Shown here: one piece after another, positions 1 to 7,680 of the stretch | Numbering within the stretch: the stretch's first letter is position 1 | Layout of the letters: each line of letters starts with the position of its first letter | Source of the DNA: an uncultured Eubacterium sp. | Lineage (GTDB): Bacteria; Bacillota; Clostridia; Lachnospirales; Lachnospiraceae | Length of the DNA stretch: 49,575 nucleotides | Assembly: GCA_947089855.1 (NCBI GenBank) | Contig: CAMUML010000033.1 | Span: 1 to 49,575, forward strand | Direction of reading: 5' to 3' | The notes under the pieces: generated by a model | Told to the model about the DNA's origin: nothing | What the model saw: only the letters and a program-made list of their open reading frames with translations | Database searches by the model: none | Program-made: the position numbers and the translations under genes

Positions 1-248
1 CCGCTGATGACTGTGCCGCCCTCGTCCGGCAGCACCGGGACGGCGGACACCTGGGGTTGGCCCTCTATGTACTTCTCGGCAATGTCGTTGACATCGCAAT
101 CCTTGTATTCTTCCAGGCAGGACTTCATAATCCGCGCCAGGATTGCCTTTTCAGACAGAACACGCTTGCAAGCGGCATCATAGCCCGCGCTGTCATCCGT
201 GACGTGCAGTCCCTGGGCGATTGTTGTTTCCCCGTCCACCGTCCTCAC
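1..248 (-). CDS. Rpn-type PD-(D/E)XK nuclease/putative transposase, N-terminal part cut by window edge
   Basis: Reverse-strand reading frame running off the left edge. Its predicted N-terminus (VRTVDGETTIAQGLHVTDDS, then AACKRVLSEKAILARIMKSC) matches my recollection of the start of Rpn-family recombination-promoting nucleases, where the KRVLSEKAILA stretch leads into the nuclease core. That core lies outside the window, so no catalytic residue can be checked. The start is taken as GTG at 248; a second in-frame GTG at 239 has a better spaced AAGGTG ribosome binding site and is equally plausible. It faces away from the mobile-element remnants to its right. Family call from remembered similarity only. 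Confidence 0.55.
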   Translation of the reverse strand, partial: MRTVDGETTIAQGLHVTDDSAGYDAACKRVLSEKAILARIMKSCLEEYKDCDVNDIAEKYIEGQPQVSAVPVLPDEGGTVIS

Positions 249-346
249 CTTCTTTCACTTCATTCTACCACAGGTTTGCCGGAGCGTCCACAACTTTTTT
301 CAGATCGTAGATTTCATATGTGCCGTTTGAAGACAATGGCAACTTA

Positions 347-775
347 CTATTCTTCTATGCTGACGCTGAAGTAGGTACGATATTGCTCCATAATTTTTGA
401 AAAGAATGCAATATCATCAGCAGATGCCTCGGCTATATACATCTCTGTGCCATAATGAGCGCTACTAAAATTCCGCCGTCCATTTGTCGTATTGATTGTG
501 AAATACTTTGTCATTTTATTGTATATGCTTCTATCTGCTGGTTCATCCGTTAGCAACTCCAAAAGCAAGTTGGTGGTGACTGTTCCTTTGATTAAAACTT
601 CGTACTTATCATCCGACGGTTTTCCGTATAAAGATGCCTGTTGGATTTCCGCAGTTTCTTCCTTCCAACAACGAATTTCTAATTTATCACCTATTCTGAT
701 AAAATATTGAACAAGTTTTTTCCACCAGTCAGATGAAACAGAATTATCTATCATTTGTACTTGAATTCGCCTCAT
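347..775 (-). CDS. Hypothetical protein, 142 aa
   Basis: A reverse-strand ORF with a good ribosome binding site (AGAGGAAG, 7 bases before the ATG at 775), which makes it likely to be a real gene. The protein is soluble, has no signal peptide or membrane segment, and is mixed alpha/beta in character with a tryptophan pair near residue 17. I do not recognise a family. It is less GC-rich than the flanking element genes and sits between the nuclease fragment and a small membrane protein, so it is probably accessory cargo acquired separately. No function is proposed. Confidence 0.6.
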   Translation of the reverse strand: MRRIQVQMIDNSVSSDWWKKLVQYFIRIGDKLEIRCWKEETAEIQQASLYGKPSDDKYEVLIKGTVTTNLLLELLTDEPADRSIYNKMTKYFTINTTNGRRNFSSAHYGTEMYIAEASADDIAFFSKIMEQYRTYFSVSIEE

Positions 776-827
776 TAAAACACTTCCTCTATGCCAAAAT
801 TTGTAGCATCCACATAATTTATTGACA

Positions 828-1118
828 TTAGTCCTTCAAGCAGAAGCGCAGAAACATGGCGGAGCCAATGATCCCCATACCAGCACCAATGTAGAGATGT
901 GCTTTGTCCTTATATTTTTCATACTTGTAAAGTAATTCTGCTGCGCCGCCGGAAAAAAGCAATGAAAGGCCAGCTTTCCATGCTGGATTTTTCTTGAGAA
1001 GGCACGCGACTGTAAAAACCTGTATTCCTGCTTTCACAAATTCCAGAGCATGATGGTCTGCGCTTATATCAATCTGCCTGTCCCTTTCATCCTTGAAGGG
1101 ATGCTCTTTCATTTCCAT
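828..1118 (-). CDS. Small hydrophobic membrane protein, 96 aa
   Basis: A 96-residue protein with a charged N-terminus (MEMKEHPFKDERDRQID) followed by two or three hydrophobic segments (around residues 28-42, 48-62 and 74-90). The layout resembles small Firmicutes membrane proteins of the DUF6442 kind, but this is only a loose resemblance. No convincing ribosome binding site precedes the ATG at 1118, and the start lies right where a relaxase tail begins on the other strand. The 5' region may therefore have been replaced at a recombination junction. Expression is uncertain. Confidence 0.45.
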   Translation of the reverse strand: MEMKEHPFKDERDRQIDISADHHALEFVKAGIQVFTVACLLKKNPAWKAGLSLLFSGGAAELLYKYEKYKDKAHLYIGAGMGIIGSAMFLRFCLKD

Positions 1119-1181
1119 GCCGATGTTGCCATACGCCAGCAGGAGCAGACCCGGCAGAAACGGCGGGAGGTGGAACGGTGA
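1119..1181 (+). pseudogene. C-terminal tail of a mobilisation relaxase (fragment)
   Basis: Reading + in the frame that ends at the TGA of 1179-1181 gives a short basic tail (ADVAIRQQEQTRQKRREVER, stop). It overlaps the GTG of the Cys-rich VLP gene by a few bases, the arrangement I recall for relaxase and Cys-rich VLP genes in Lachnospiraceae mobile elements. Upstream of about 1119 the frame runs into the reverse-strand membrane gene, so the body of the relaxase is missing. This is inferred from a short stretch only. Confidence 0.45.
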
Positions 1182-1624
1182 AGGACATACCCCGGCTGAC
1201 CTACCAGCAGTACCGGGCCGTCCGGCGGCTGGTACATGACTGCTGCAATTATGACGGCGGCAACTGCCTTGCTCTTGATAACGGCTGGGAGCCTTGTGTC
1301 TGCGTCCAGAGTATCACCTATTCCCTGGTCTGTAAATGGTTCCGCGCCGCCGTCCTGCCAACAGACAAGGGGCTGTGTGCCGCCTTGCTCCACCGAGGAC
1401 GGGCGCGGCCCTGTGCCGAGTGCGGGACGATGTTCGTGCCGCGCTCCAATCGGGGGAAGTATTGTGACGAGTGCGCTGCCATTGTACGTCGGGAGAAAAA
1501 AGCCGCCAGCGAACGGGAACGCCGCAGGCGTGGACATTTAGAGGCTGAAAAGCCTTGCAATCAGGGGGCTTGCGGACAGTCCTCAAAGGGGGCTGATACG
1601 TTCCCTTCCCCCGCTCCAACGTAG
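1178..1624 (+). CDS. Cys-rich VLP domain protein of a conjugative element
   Basis: A 148-residue cysteine-rich protein starting at GTG 1178 behind GGGAGGTGG. It has the features of the Cys_rich_VLP family: LTYQQYRAVRRLVHDCCNYD near the N-terminus, paired cysteines, and a zinc-ribbon-like C-terminal set (CAEC near residue 80, CDEC near residue 100). Family members sit next to the relaxase gene in Tn4451/CTn-like elements; the function is unknown and probably metal- or nucleic-acid-binding. Here it follows a relaxase tail and precedes a TnpW-like remnant, so synteny supports the call. The tail after about residue 115 is low complexity. Confidence 0.75.
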   Translation: MKDIPRLTYQQYRAVRRLVHDCCNYDGGNCLALDNGWEPCVCVQSITYSLVCKWFRAAVLPTDKGLCAALLHRGRARPCAECGTMFVPRSNRGKYCDECAAIVRREKKAASERERRRRGHLEAEKPCNQGACGQSSKGADTFPSPAPT

Positions 1625-1681
1625 ACGACAAAATGGCGCTCACGTTGGATTATCTTTTGATGAACGATGAAAGGAGAGCCT

Positions 1682-1952
1682 ATGACCAACGACCCCAGCA
1701 TGACGATCACCAGCACCGCCCCGCCCCGGAAGGGAGCGACCGCACCAGCAGAGAGGGCAAGACCATCCCCGGCCCATGATGGAGGGCGGCAACGCCTCAC
1801 CCGCCCCGGACACGCCGCCGCCCGATATGGTAAAGACTATTGGCGGCACGACGTTTGATATTTACTTCCATTTCAGCCAAACCAGCCGGGAAACCTTCAC
1901 CGACAAGGTGCTGCGCCTTATTCAATCCGATATTGTAACCTCGGAAAAATAA
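1682..1952 (+). pseudogene. TnpW-like transposon-encoded protein, frameshifted
   Basis: A strong ribosome binding site (AAGGAGAG) precedes ATG 1682, but that frame runs into unrelated sequence and stops at about 1858. The conserved TnpW-like domain (MVKTIGGTTFDIYFHFSQTS, then ETFTDKVLRLI) is in another frame, open from ATG 1776/1779 to TAA 1952, and that ATG has no good ribosome binding site. The simplest reading is one gene with a frameshift around 1700-1775. TnpW-type proteins are small, of unknown function, and encoded near the mobilisation genes of Tn4451-like elements. An independent start at 1776 (58 aa) is the alternative. Confidence 0.6.
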
Positions 1953-1974
1953 TTGACTTTTTTCTCTATCCTTA

Positions 1975-2166
1975 TTGACAAGACCCGAAGGGAGGGATGA
2001 GGTGTGTAAAGTGGTTGGGGATATGCGGAAAAAGGAACGCATAGAAATTGCTAAAAATATGTTGTACAGCACAATTCAAGGCAAAGAATCTGACAAAATG
2101 TGCTATAAACAGGTGACGATGCGCTTATCTTGGTTTGACGATTATATAGATAACATTTTATACTAA
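1975..2166 (+). pseudogene. C-terminal remnant of an Rpn-like nuclease/transposase
   Basis: An open frame reading EGRDEVCKVVGDMRKKERIE followed by IAKNMLYS, which resembles the C-terminal helical tail of Rpn-family nucleases. Directly upstream, another frame reads LIDKTRREG and then stops, so a one-base change appears to have split the region. No separate start with a ribosome binding site is visible. I read it as a decayed gene end. It could belong with the N-terminal nuclease piece at the left edge, but the strands differ, so a single original gene would require an inversion. Confidence 0.35.
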
Positions 2167-2632
2167 TTTGTTGCTCATAAGTATTCTATATCAATTTTTT
2201 TATTTTTGCAATAACAAAGATAAATTTGTCTAAATTTCCAGTTTTTAACTCTTTTATGGACGTTTCCGTTTGCATTTCTGTATATTTTGCACAAAGTTTT
2301 ATGCACTATAATATGTATATTGTAATTTGATAGAATAAAGGCGGGTGGAAAAATGCGAAAGCAAAGGGCAGCCAACTTTTTTGCGTGAATAAGCTGTAGC
2401 CGGTATAAATCAAAGGTTTCCAAATTTTTTTGAATGTAAATTTAATACAACAGTTTAGTATAAAATGTTATGCATGATAGAGCGTAGTCTAATGGCGTAT
2501 GGCCAGTATTTGCTTTTAACAGTGCAATATGGCGCTGACAGTATTGAGGCTGCAAAAGGGTATCAATCGTGCAGGGGAAGCCAGATTGGAAGGCAATCAT
2601 AGCCTATTGGGATATGGAAATAAAAAGGCAGG
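2167..2632. other. AT-rich intergenic region before the polysaccharide locus
   Basis: No gene can be supported. The stretch is clearly more AT-rich than the element remnant to its left. It has promoter-like patches, such as TATAAT at about 2317 without a well-placed -35 box. A 42-codon open frame from about 2475 reads through to 2605 but has no ribosome binding site or recognisable sequence. The promoter of the polysaccharide locus probably lies here. Confidence 0.4.
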
Positions 2633-2641
2633 GTGAAAAAG

Positions 2642-3034
2642 ATGAGGGAGCTGGATTATAGCAAAATTGGGATGCGGATACGCCAGGTTCGTAAGGCCAA
2701 AGGCTGGTCACAGGGGATACTTGCCCAAAAATGTGGTATTAGTATGTCTTTTTTAGGCCATATCGAGCGTGGGACACGTGTGATGAGCATGGAGACGTTT
2801 GTGGTTATTTGTAACGTACTGGATACGGGGGCGGATGAACTGCTGTGGGGCATCGTGCAGCCTTCTGGTTCTATGCTGGGTATGTGGGGGCAGATGGATG
2901 GGCCGGATATGGGAGGCAACCAGGGCATTAAGGATGGCAAGGTGAAGCCGGATGACAAAATGGCTGACAGTTATGCGTTATATATCAGGATTATGAAGTC
3001 CGTTGCAGAAATTATAAATGAAGGGTCATGCTGA
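2642..3034 (+). CDS. XRE-family transcriptional regulator at the head of the polysaccharide locus
   Basis: A 130-residue DNA-binding protein with an N-terminal HTH of the XRE/Cro type: IGMRIRQVRKAKGWSQ, then LAQKCGISMSFLGHIERG, about residues 8-65. The C-terminal half is glycine- and methionine-rich and ends in a short helix; it resembles no ligand domain I know. ATG 2642 is preferred because GGCAGGG lies 8 bases upstream; GTG 2633 is an in-frame alternative. It reads in the same direction as the Wzz-like gene and lies 120 bases before it, so it probably controls the locus. That role is inferred from position. Confidence 0.75.
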   Translation: MRELDYSKIGMRIRQVRKAKGWSQGILAQKCGISMSFLGHIERGTRVMSMETFVVICNVLDTGADELLWGIVQPSGSMLGMWGQMDGPDMGGNQGIKDGKVKPDDKMADSYALYIRIMKSVAEIINEGSC

Positions 3035-3157
3035 TGGCAATTATACTGCAGGCCGCCAGAATGCACAGCAATGTATACTGGTGTGCAGTATAGCTAGCAG
3101 TTTTGCAGCCGTCCTGGTGTGGAAGGTACGGATACAAAAGGAAAAGGATATGGGGAT

Positions 3158-4567
3158 ATGAAAATGGACAAGGATTTTTCATGGAAGAAAACGCAAGAGG
3201 TGGAGATAGATTTGACGGATTGGATAAAAAGCCTTTTGCTGCATTGGAAAGGGATGGTTATTTGTGCATTAGCTGCGGCTGTTTTGTTAGGTGGATACAG
3301 TTATATAAAAAGTAAAAGTATAAAAGAAGCTGCCGGCAGGGAATCAGCAGAAGAGATAGAACTGAAAGAAGAAGAACAGCAAAGCGTAGCGGAAGCTGTA
3401 CAGCTGGCAAAGGAAATTGCGGATCTGGAAAATTATATGGAGCAGTCGGTTTTGATGCAGATAGACCCTTATCAAAAAAATAGGATTGTTTTGTTGTATA
3501 GTATTGGACAAACTTCAAAACAGGAATTGCAAAAAATTTCAGAAAGTTATTTGAGCTTTTTGTCTTACGGCGGGGCTGTAGGGGCAGTTGCACAAGCGGA
3601 CAGTGAATGGGATGGGATAGGGGACAGCTATCTGGCAGAATTGGTTTCTGCATGGCAAAGGGCGGACAGTACCTATCGGATTATATCAGAAAATGATGTG
3701 GGCAGTATACCGGCAGAAACATTGCTATATGTGGAAGTTACCGGTGTGGATGCAAAAATGGCAGAAAAGCTTGCAGCGGACATACAAAAGGCATTAAAGG
3801 ATTATGAGGATGAGGTTCAAAAAGTATGTGGGAGCCATAAGCTGTCGCTTTTAAAGGGTGAAAAAAGCGTTGTGTTTGATAGCAGCCTGCTGGCACAGCA
3901 GAGGGAAAAAAAAGAAAGCTTAAAATCAAGCCGTGGGAATTTGAAAAGTATGACGGAAGTATTCAGCCATAAGCAAAAGGCTGTTTATCAAGAAGAGACA
4001 GGTTTAGATTTCAATGAAGGTGGGCAAGGAACAAATGCCGAACGGGCAGGTGTTAGTTTCCGGTATATCCTGCTAGGGGTTTTTGCCGGTGTTTTTGGGT
4101 ATTGCGGGCTGTTCGCGTGCAGGTATCTGATGCATGACGCTATCAGAAGTGAAAAGGAATTTAAGGCACATTATACAATTCCGTTTTACGGTTGTATTCC
4201 GGTAGGGAAAAGGCAAAAGGAAGCGGAGCGGATTTGGGGCCGTATCCGTTTTATGTGCAGGCAGCAGAAGGTTGCAAAGTTTTGTTTGGCTGCGGATTCG
4301 GCTTTGAGTGTCCAGGAAAAAGAATGTATGGAACAAATGAAGGGGAAGTTTGAGAAATGGGGTATTCAGCCGGATGTTGTGGAAGATTTAGAGGGAAATA
4401 TTTCAGCATGGGATCAGCTTGCAGATACAGGTGCTGTCTTGCTTTTGTGCAGGCTGGGGCACACCTCCTATGCCACGGTTGATGAACAGATGGGGTTTTA
4501 TTTGGAAAATGGCATCCGTGTGCTTGGAACAGTGGCATTGGATCAAAGGGCAGATAACTGGCTATGA
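3158..4567 (+). CDS. Wzz/CapA-like polysaccharide chain-length or export regulator
   Basis: About 469 residues with the layout of polysaccharide co-polymerases: a short cytoplasmic N-terminus, a first membrane segment near residues 31-50 (VICALAAAVLLGGYSY), a long extracytoplasmic region rich in coiled-coil residues, and a second membrane segment near 305-328 (ILLGVFAGVFGYCGLFACRY). The C-terminal cytoplasmic domain of about 140 residues shows no Walker A or tyrosine cluster, so it is not an active BY-kinase, although its shape suggests a degenerate kinase-like fold. No separate kinase gene follows. The ATG at 3158 is preferred over an upstream start at 3119. It overlaps the next gene by 4 bases (ATGA), so the two are translationally coupled. 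Confidence 0.7.
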   Translation: MKMDKDFSWKKTQEVEIDLTDWIKSLLLHWKGMVICALAAAVLLGGYSYIKSKSIKEAAGRESAEEIELKEEEQQSVAEAVQLAKEIADLENYMEQSVLMQIDPYQKNRIVLLYSIGQTSKQELQKISESYLSFLSYGGAVGAVAQADSEWDGIGDSYLAELVSAWQRADSTYRIISENDVGSIPAETLLYVEVTGVDAKMAEKLAADIQKALKDYEDEVQKVCGSHKLSLLKGEKSVVFDSSLLAQQREKKESLKSSRGNLKSMTEVFSHKQKAVYQEETGLDFNEGGQGTNAERAGVSFRYILLGVFAGVFGYCGLFACRYLMHDAIRSEKEFKAHYTIPFYGCIPVGKRQKEAERIWGRIRFMCRQQKVAKFCLAADSALSVQEKECMEQMKGKFEKWGIQPDVVEDLEGNISAWDQLADTGAVLLLCRLGHTSYATVDEQMGFYLENGIRVLGTVALDQRADNWL

Positions 4568-5787
4568 AACAGAAGAAAAAAGGGCAGGCAAAACATCTGC
4601 TGATTGTTTCCCAGTATTTTTATCCAGAACCATTCCGTATCAACGATATGGCAGCAGAATGGGCAGCACGCGGCTATAAGGTTACGGTACTTACCGGAAT
4701 ACCAAATTATCCGGAAGGCAGGTTTTATCAAGGATATGGTTATGTTAGGCGCAGGCGGGAAATATGGAAAGGTGTGGAAATCATCCGGATACCGCTGCTT
4801 GCAAGGGGGAGCAGTGCTCTGCGGCTGGCAGCAAATTATGTTTCGTTTGTTGTGTCAGGCTTTATCTGGAATATGATAACGGATCTTGCAGCAGATTATG
4901 TGTTTACTTTTGAAGTTTCTCCGATGACACAGGCGTTAGTTGGCGTATGGTATGCGAATCGGCACAGCGTACCACATTACTTGTATGTACAGGATTTATG
5001 GCCGGAAAATATTAGGATGGTGGCGGGTATCCGCAATCCTGCTGTGATTGGGCCAATAGAGCGGATGGTGGATTATATTTACCGCAATTCAGATGAAATA
5101 TTTACTACGTCGCCAAGCTTTGCGCGGGCAGTCTGTAACCGCAAAGTACGTGTGCCCCAAAAGAAAGTCCATTACTGGCCGCAGTATGCAGAAAACTGTT
5201 ATCAGCCCCAAAAATGCAGGACTGCAAGGGCGGCAGAAACTGGCATATTTAAGATTGTATTTGCCGGAAATATTGGTTACGCACAGGGCTTGGATATTCT
5301 TCCAAAAGCTGCGCGGCGCTTAACAAAAGAAAATGTAAAATTTATTATAGTAGGCGATGGGCGTGGCAAACAGGAACTGTGCAGGGAAATTGAAAAGCAG
5401 AAAGTAAAAGAGAAGTTTATATTGCTTCCACGCCGGATTCCTGAAAAAATACCAGAAATTTTGGCTGTGTGTGATGTGGCATTTTTGTCATTGATGGATA
5501 CCCGGCTGCTGGAAATGACGATCCCCGCAAAGCTGCAGGCATATATGGCATGCGGAATGCCTATCCTCGCTGCGGCATCCGGAGAGGCAAAAAGGATTAT
5601 TGAGAAGGCAGGATGCGGAATTTGTACTGGAATCGGTGATAGTGCGGCATTGGCGGCAGGCATCCGTAAGATGATGCAGGCGGACCGGGCAGTTATGGGA
5701 ATGCGGGCCAGGCAATATTACAAAGCACATTTTGACAGAAAAAAATTGCTGGACTGGTTTGAACAGCATTTTCTGGACACAGATTAG
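4564..5787 (+). CDS. WbuB-like family 4 glycosyltransferase
   Basis: A 407-residue GT-B retaining glycosyltransferase. The N-terminal acceptor domain opens with LLIVSQYFYPEPFRINDMAA and has the VTVLTGIPNYPEGRF motif of the WbuB/WcaI group. VQDLWPENI lies in the middle. The C-terminal donor domain carries FKIVFAGNIGYAQGL and a region with LLEMTIPAKLQAYMACGMPI, where the nucleotide sugar is bound. WbuB transfers N-acetyl-L-fucosamine in E. coli O26, which fits CapE and CapF in this locus; the donor here is inferred, not shown. It starts inside the stop codon of the Wzz-like gene. Confidence 0.82.
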   Translation: MKQKKKGQAKHLLIVSQYFYPEPFRINDMAAEWAARGYKVTVLTGIPNYPEGRFYQGYGYVRRRREIWKGVEIIRIPLLARGSSALRLAANYVSFVVSGFIWNMITDLAADYVFTFEVSPMTQALVGVWYANRHSVPHYLYVQDLWPENIRMVAGIRNPAVIGPIERMVDYIYRNSDEIFTTSPSFARAVCNRKVRVPQKKVHYWPQYAENCYQPQKCRTARAAETGIFKIVFAGNIGYAQGLDILPKAARRLTKENVKFIIVGDGRGKQELCREIEKQKVKEKFILLPRRIPEKIPEILAVCDVAFLSLMDTRLLEMTIPAKLQAYMACGMPILAAASGEAKRIIEKAGCGICTGIGDSAALAAGIRKMMQADRAVMGMRARQYYKAHFDRKKLLDWFEQHFLDTD

Positions 5788-5851
5788 TGCTGTATAGCGG
5801 GATGGAATGGACCGTTATATTGCTTGAATATGAGGTTTGGAGGGAGAAACT

Positions 5852-7021
5852 GTGGTAAGAAGGATTATGCCAAGAGGGGTAAAAGATAATCATAGGCATT
5901 ATCAGATATGTACGAATTGTGTGATGGATACCTCTGATTCTAGAATTGTATTTGACCGGAATGGGGTCTGTGATTTTTGCAATGATTATTATAAAAATAT
6001 TCTTCCGGGCTGGAAGCAGGGGGCAGCAGGCAGGGATGAATTAAAGCGTACCGCAAAAGAGATACGTAGGGCAGGAAAGGGGAAAAAGTACGACTGCATT
6101 ATCGGTATGAGTGGGGGCGTGGACAGTTCTTATCTGTGCTGGATTGCGAAAAAAGCAATGCACTTGCGCCCACTGGTATACTGTGTGGATACTGGATGGA
6201 ACTTAGATCTTGCAGTTGAAAATATTGAGCGTGTCGTAAAGGCATTGGAACTTGACATGTATACTCAAGTGGTGGACTGGCAGGAAATGCGGGATTTGCA
6301 GCTTGCCTTTTTCCAGGCGCAGGTTCCTTATCAGGACCTTCCGCAAGACCATGCCATTTTTGCCAGCCTGTATCAGTATGCGGTAGGCCACGGGATCCGG
6401 TATGTGTTGACCGGGGCGAATAATGCAACGGAATGTATCCGGCCCCCAGTGGAATGGGTTTACCAGAATGACCTTACATTGATAAAGGATATACATAAAC
6501 GTTTCGGCAAGGTGCCGCTGAAAACGTTTCCTATGTGCAGTATGGCCAAATACAGGGGGTATTATACGTACCTGCGTGGGATGAAACGTGTAGCCCCGTT
6601 AAACCTGGTAACATACGACAAGGAGAAGGCAAAGAAGTTCCTGCAAAAAAAATTCGGCTGGCAGCCATATGAAAACAAACATTATGAAAACATATTTACG
6701 CGCTGGTATGAAGGATATTATCTGCCGCACAAGTTTGGTTATGATAAGCGGCGTGTTTATTTATCCAATGAAATCCTTGCAGGCTCGCTGACACGGGAGG
6801 AAGCATTAAAGGAACTGGGGAAAGAACCTTATCCGCGCAGTCAGATGCAGGAAGATAAGGAGTATATTGCAAAAAAACTTGGGATTTGCACGGAGGAGTT
6901 TGACCGTATGATAGAAGGCCCGAACCGGACATTTGAAGATTATAAGAATTCTTGGACAGCGATACGGATGGGGACAACCGTACTCCGCAGGCTCGGGGTT
7001 GAGAAGAAGAAGTTCCGGTAA
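5852..7021 (+). CDS. N-acetyl sugar amidotransferase (WbpG/PseA family)
   Basis: About 389 residues. Two CxxC pairs at Cys20/Cys23 and Cys40/Cys43 (CTNCVMDT, CDFC) form a likely metal site, followed by the PP-loop ATP-binding motif SGGVDS at 87-92. These are hallmarks of the WbpG/PseA family, which converts an N-acetyl group on a sugar to an acetamidino group. PseA does this on pseudaminic acid at C-7, a good match to the Pse genes downstream. WbpG works with HisH/HisF-like ammonia donors; none is in the window. GTG 5852 with GGAGGGAG 5 bases upstream is preferred over TTG 5837. Confidence 0.82.
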   Translation: MVRRIMPRGVKDNHRHYQICTNCVMDTSDSRIVFDRNGVCDFCNDYYKNILPGWKQGAAGRDELKRTAKEIRRAGKGKKYDCIIGMSGGVDSSYLCWIAKKAMHLRPLVYCVDTGWNLDLAVENIERVVKALELDMYTQVVDWQEMRDLQLAFFQAQVPYQDLPQDHAIFASLYQYAVGHGIRYVLTGANNATECIRPPVEWVYQNDLTLIKDIHKRFGKVPLKTFPMCSMAKYRGYYTYLRGMKRVAPLNLVTYDKEKAKKFLQKKFGWQPYENKHYENIFTRWYEGYYLPHKFGYDKRRVYLSNEILAGSLTREEALKELGKEPYPRSQMQEDKEYIAKKLGICTEEFDRMIEGPNRTFEDYKNSWTAIRMGTTVLRRLGVEKKKFR

Positions 7022-7056
7022 CCCACAGCGGGTTATTTGTTGCTATTCACGGGCCA

Positions 7057-7081
7057 GGAATGCGCATAAGCTGCGCATTCC
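7057..7081 (+). repeat. Perfect 10-bp inverted repeat between glycan genes
   Basis: Arms GGAATGCGCA and TGCGCATTCC are separated by five bases (TAAGC). The hairpin is strong but has no T-run after it, so it is at best a weak or factor-dependent terminator. It lies in the 170 bases after the amidotransferase stop, just before the glycosyltransferase fragment, at a place where genes have been lost. Confidence 0.6.
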
Positions 7082-7150
7082 TTGAGAACATGATTCAGGT
7101 TATTTTGCAGTAGAGGGCAGGCATCGGGAATTGAGTTTCAGCAAGCGATA

Positions 7151-7634
7151 GATAACAGTTCAATGGATTGGGGAAGGGAAAGAGTCTGGTTTTATGAAGC
7201 AAAAAATTACAGGGATCCGTAAACACATTTTAGCAAAAAGAAAAAACTATATGGTTTTGGGCCGGATTTATGACCAGAAGCTTTTGGGGGCGCTGTATGC
7301 GCTGGGTGATGCCTTTGTTATTTGCAGTGCATGGGAAAATTTCCCTACTACATGTATAGAAGCACAATGCTGCGGGACGCCAGTTTGTGGTTTTGACCGG
7401 TGCGGGACAAAAGAAACGGCTTTGAATGAAGCGGTTTTCAAAGAATGCGGGTTAAAAGATACGTTTGCTGTATATGGTGATACAAAAGCATTGGAGGGGA
7501 TTGTACAGACGCTGTTGTCAGGCGTAATTGATAAAAAGAAATTGTCCAGGGCAGCCAAGGGAAGGTATGCAAAGCAGAAGATGTACAAGGCTTATTTGGG
7601 GATATATAAAGAAATTATGAAGGGCCAGCAGTGA
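7151..7634 (+). pseudogene. C-terminal donor-domain fragment of a family 4 glycosyltransferase
   Basis: An ATG at 7194 opens 146 codons, but the recognisable sequence starts further upstream in the same frame (VQWIGEGKESGFMKQKI, from about 7151, after a TAG). This is only the C-terminal half of a GT4 enzyme: it has VLGRIYDQKLLGALYALGDA, then SAWENFPTTCIEAQCCGTPV and the end of the donor domain, with no acceptor domain. Product activity is unlikely. The motif style is that of WcaL-like transferases, the same type as the truncated N-terminal half that follows. Confidence 0.75.
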
Positions 7635-7680
7635 AATCGAAAAGCTGGTGTGGAAAAAGGGGTACTTGAAGGATTGTGTG

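Noticed and set aside
57-374. Forward 105-codon ORF at the left edge
   Set aside because: It overlaps the reverse nuclease fragment, has no recognisable sequence and no good ribosome binding site.
2281-2330. Promoter at TATAAT near 2317
   Set aside because: The best upstream -35-like hexamers are 14 or 16 bases away and weak; not clear enough to annotate.
2175-2423. Reverse 82-codon ORF in the AT-rich gap
   Set aside because: Composition is that of non-coding AT-rich DNA, no family resemblance and no ribosome binding site.
4165-4567. Active BY-kinase domain at the C-terminus of the Wzz-like protein
   Set aside because: The region has no Walker A motif and no tyrosine cluster, so at most it is a degenerate kinase-like domain.
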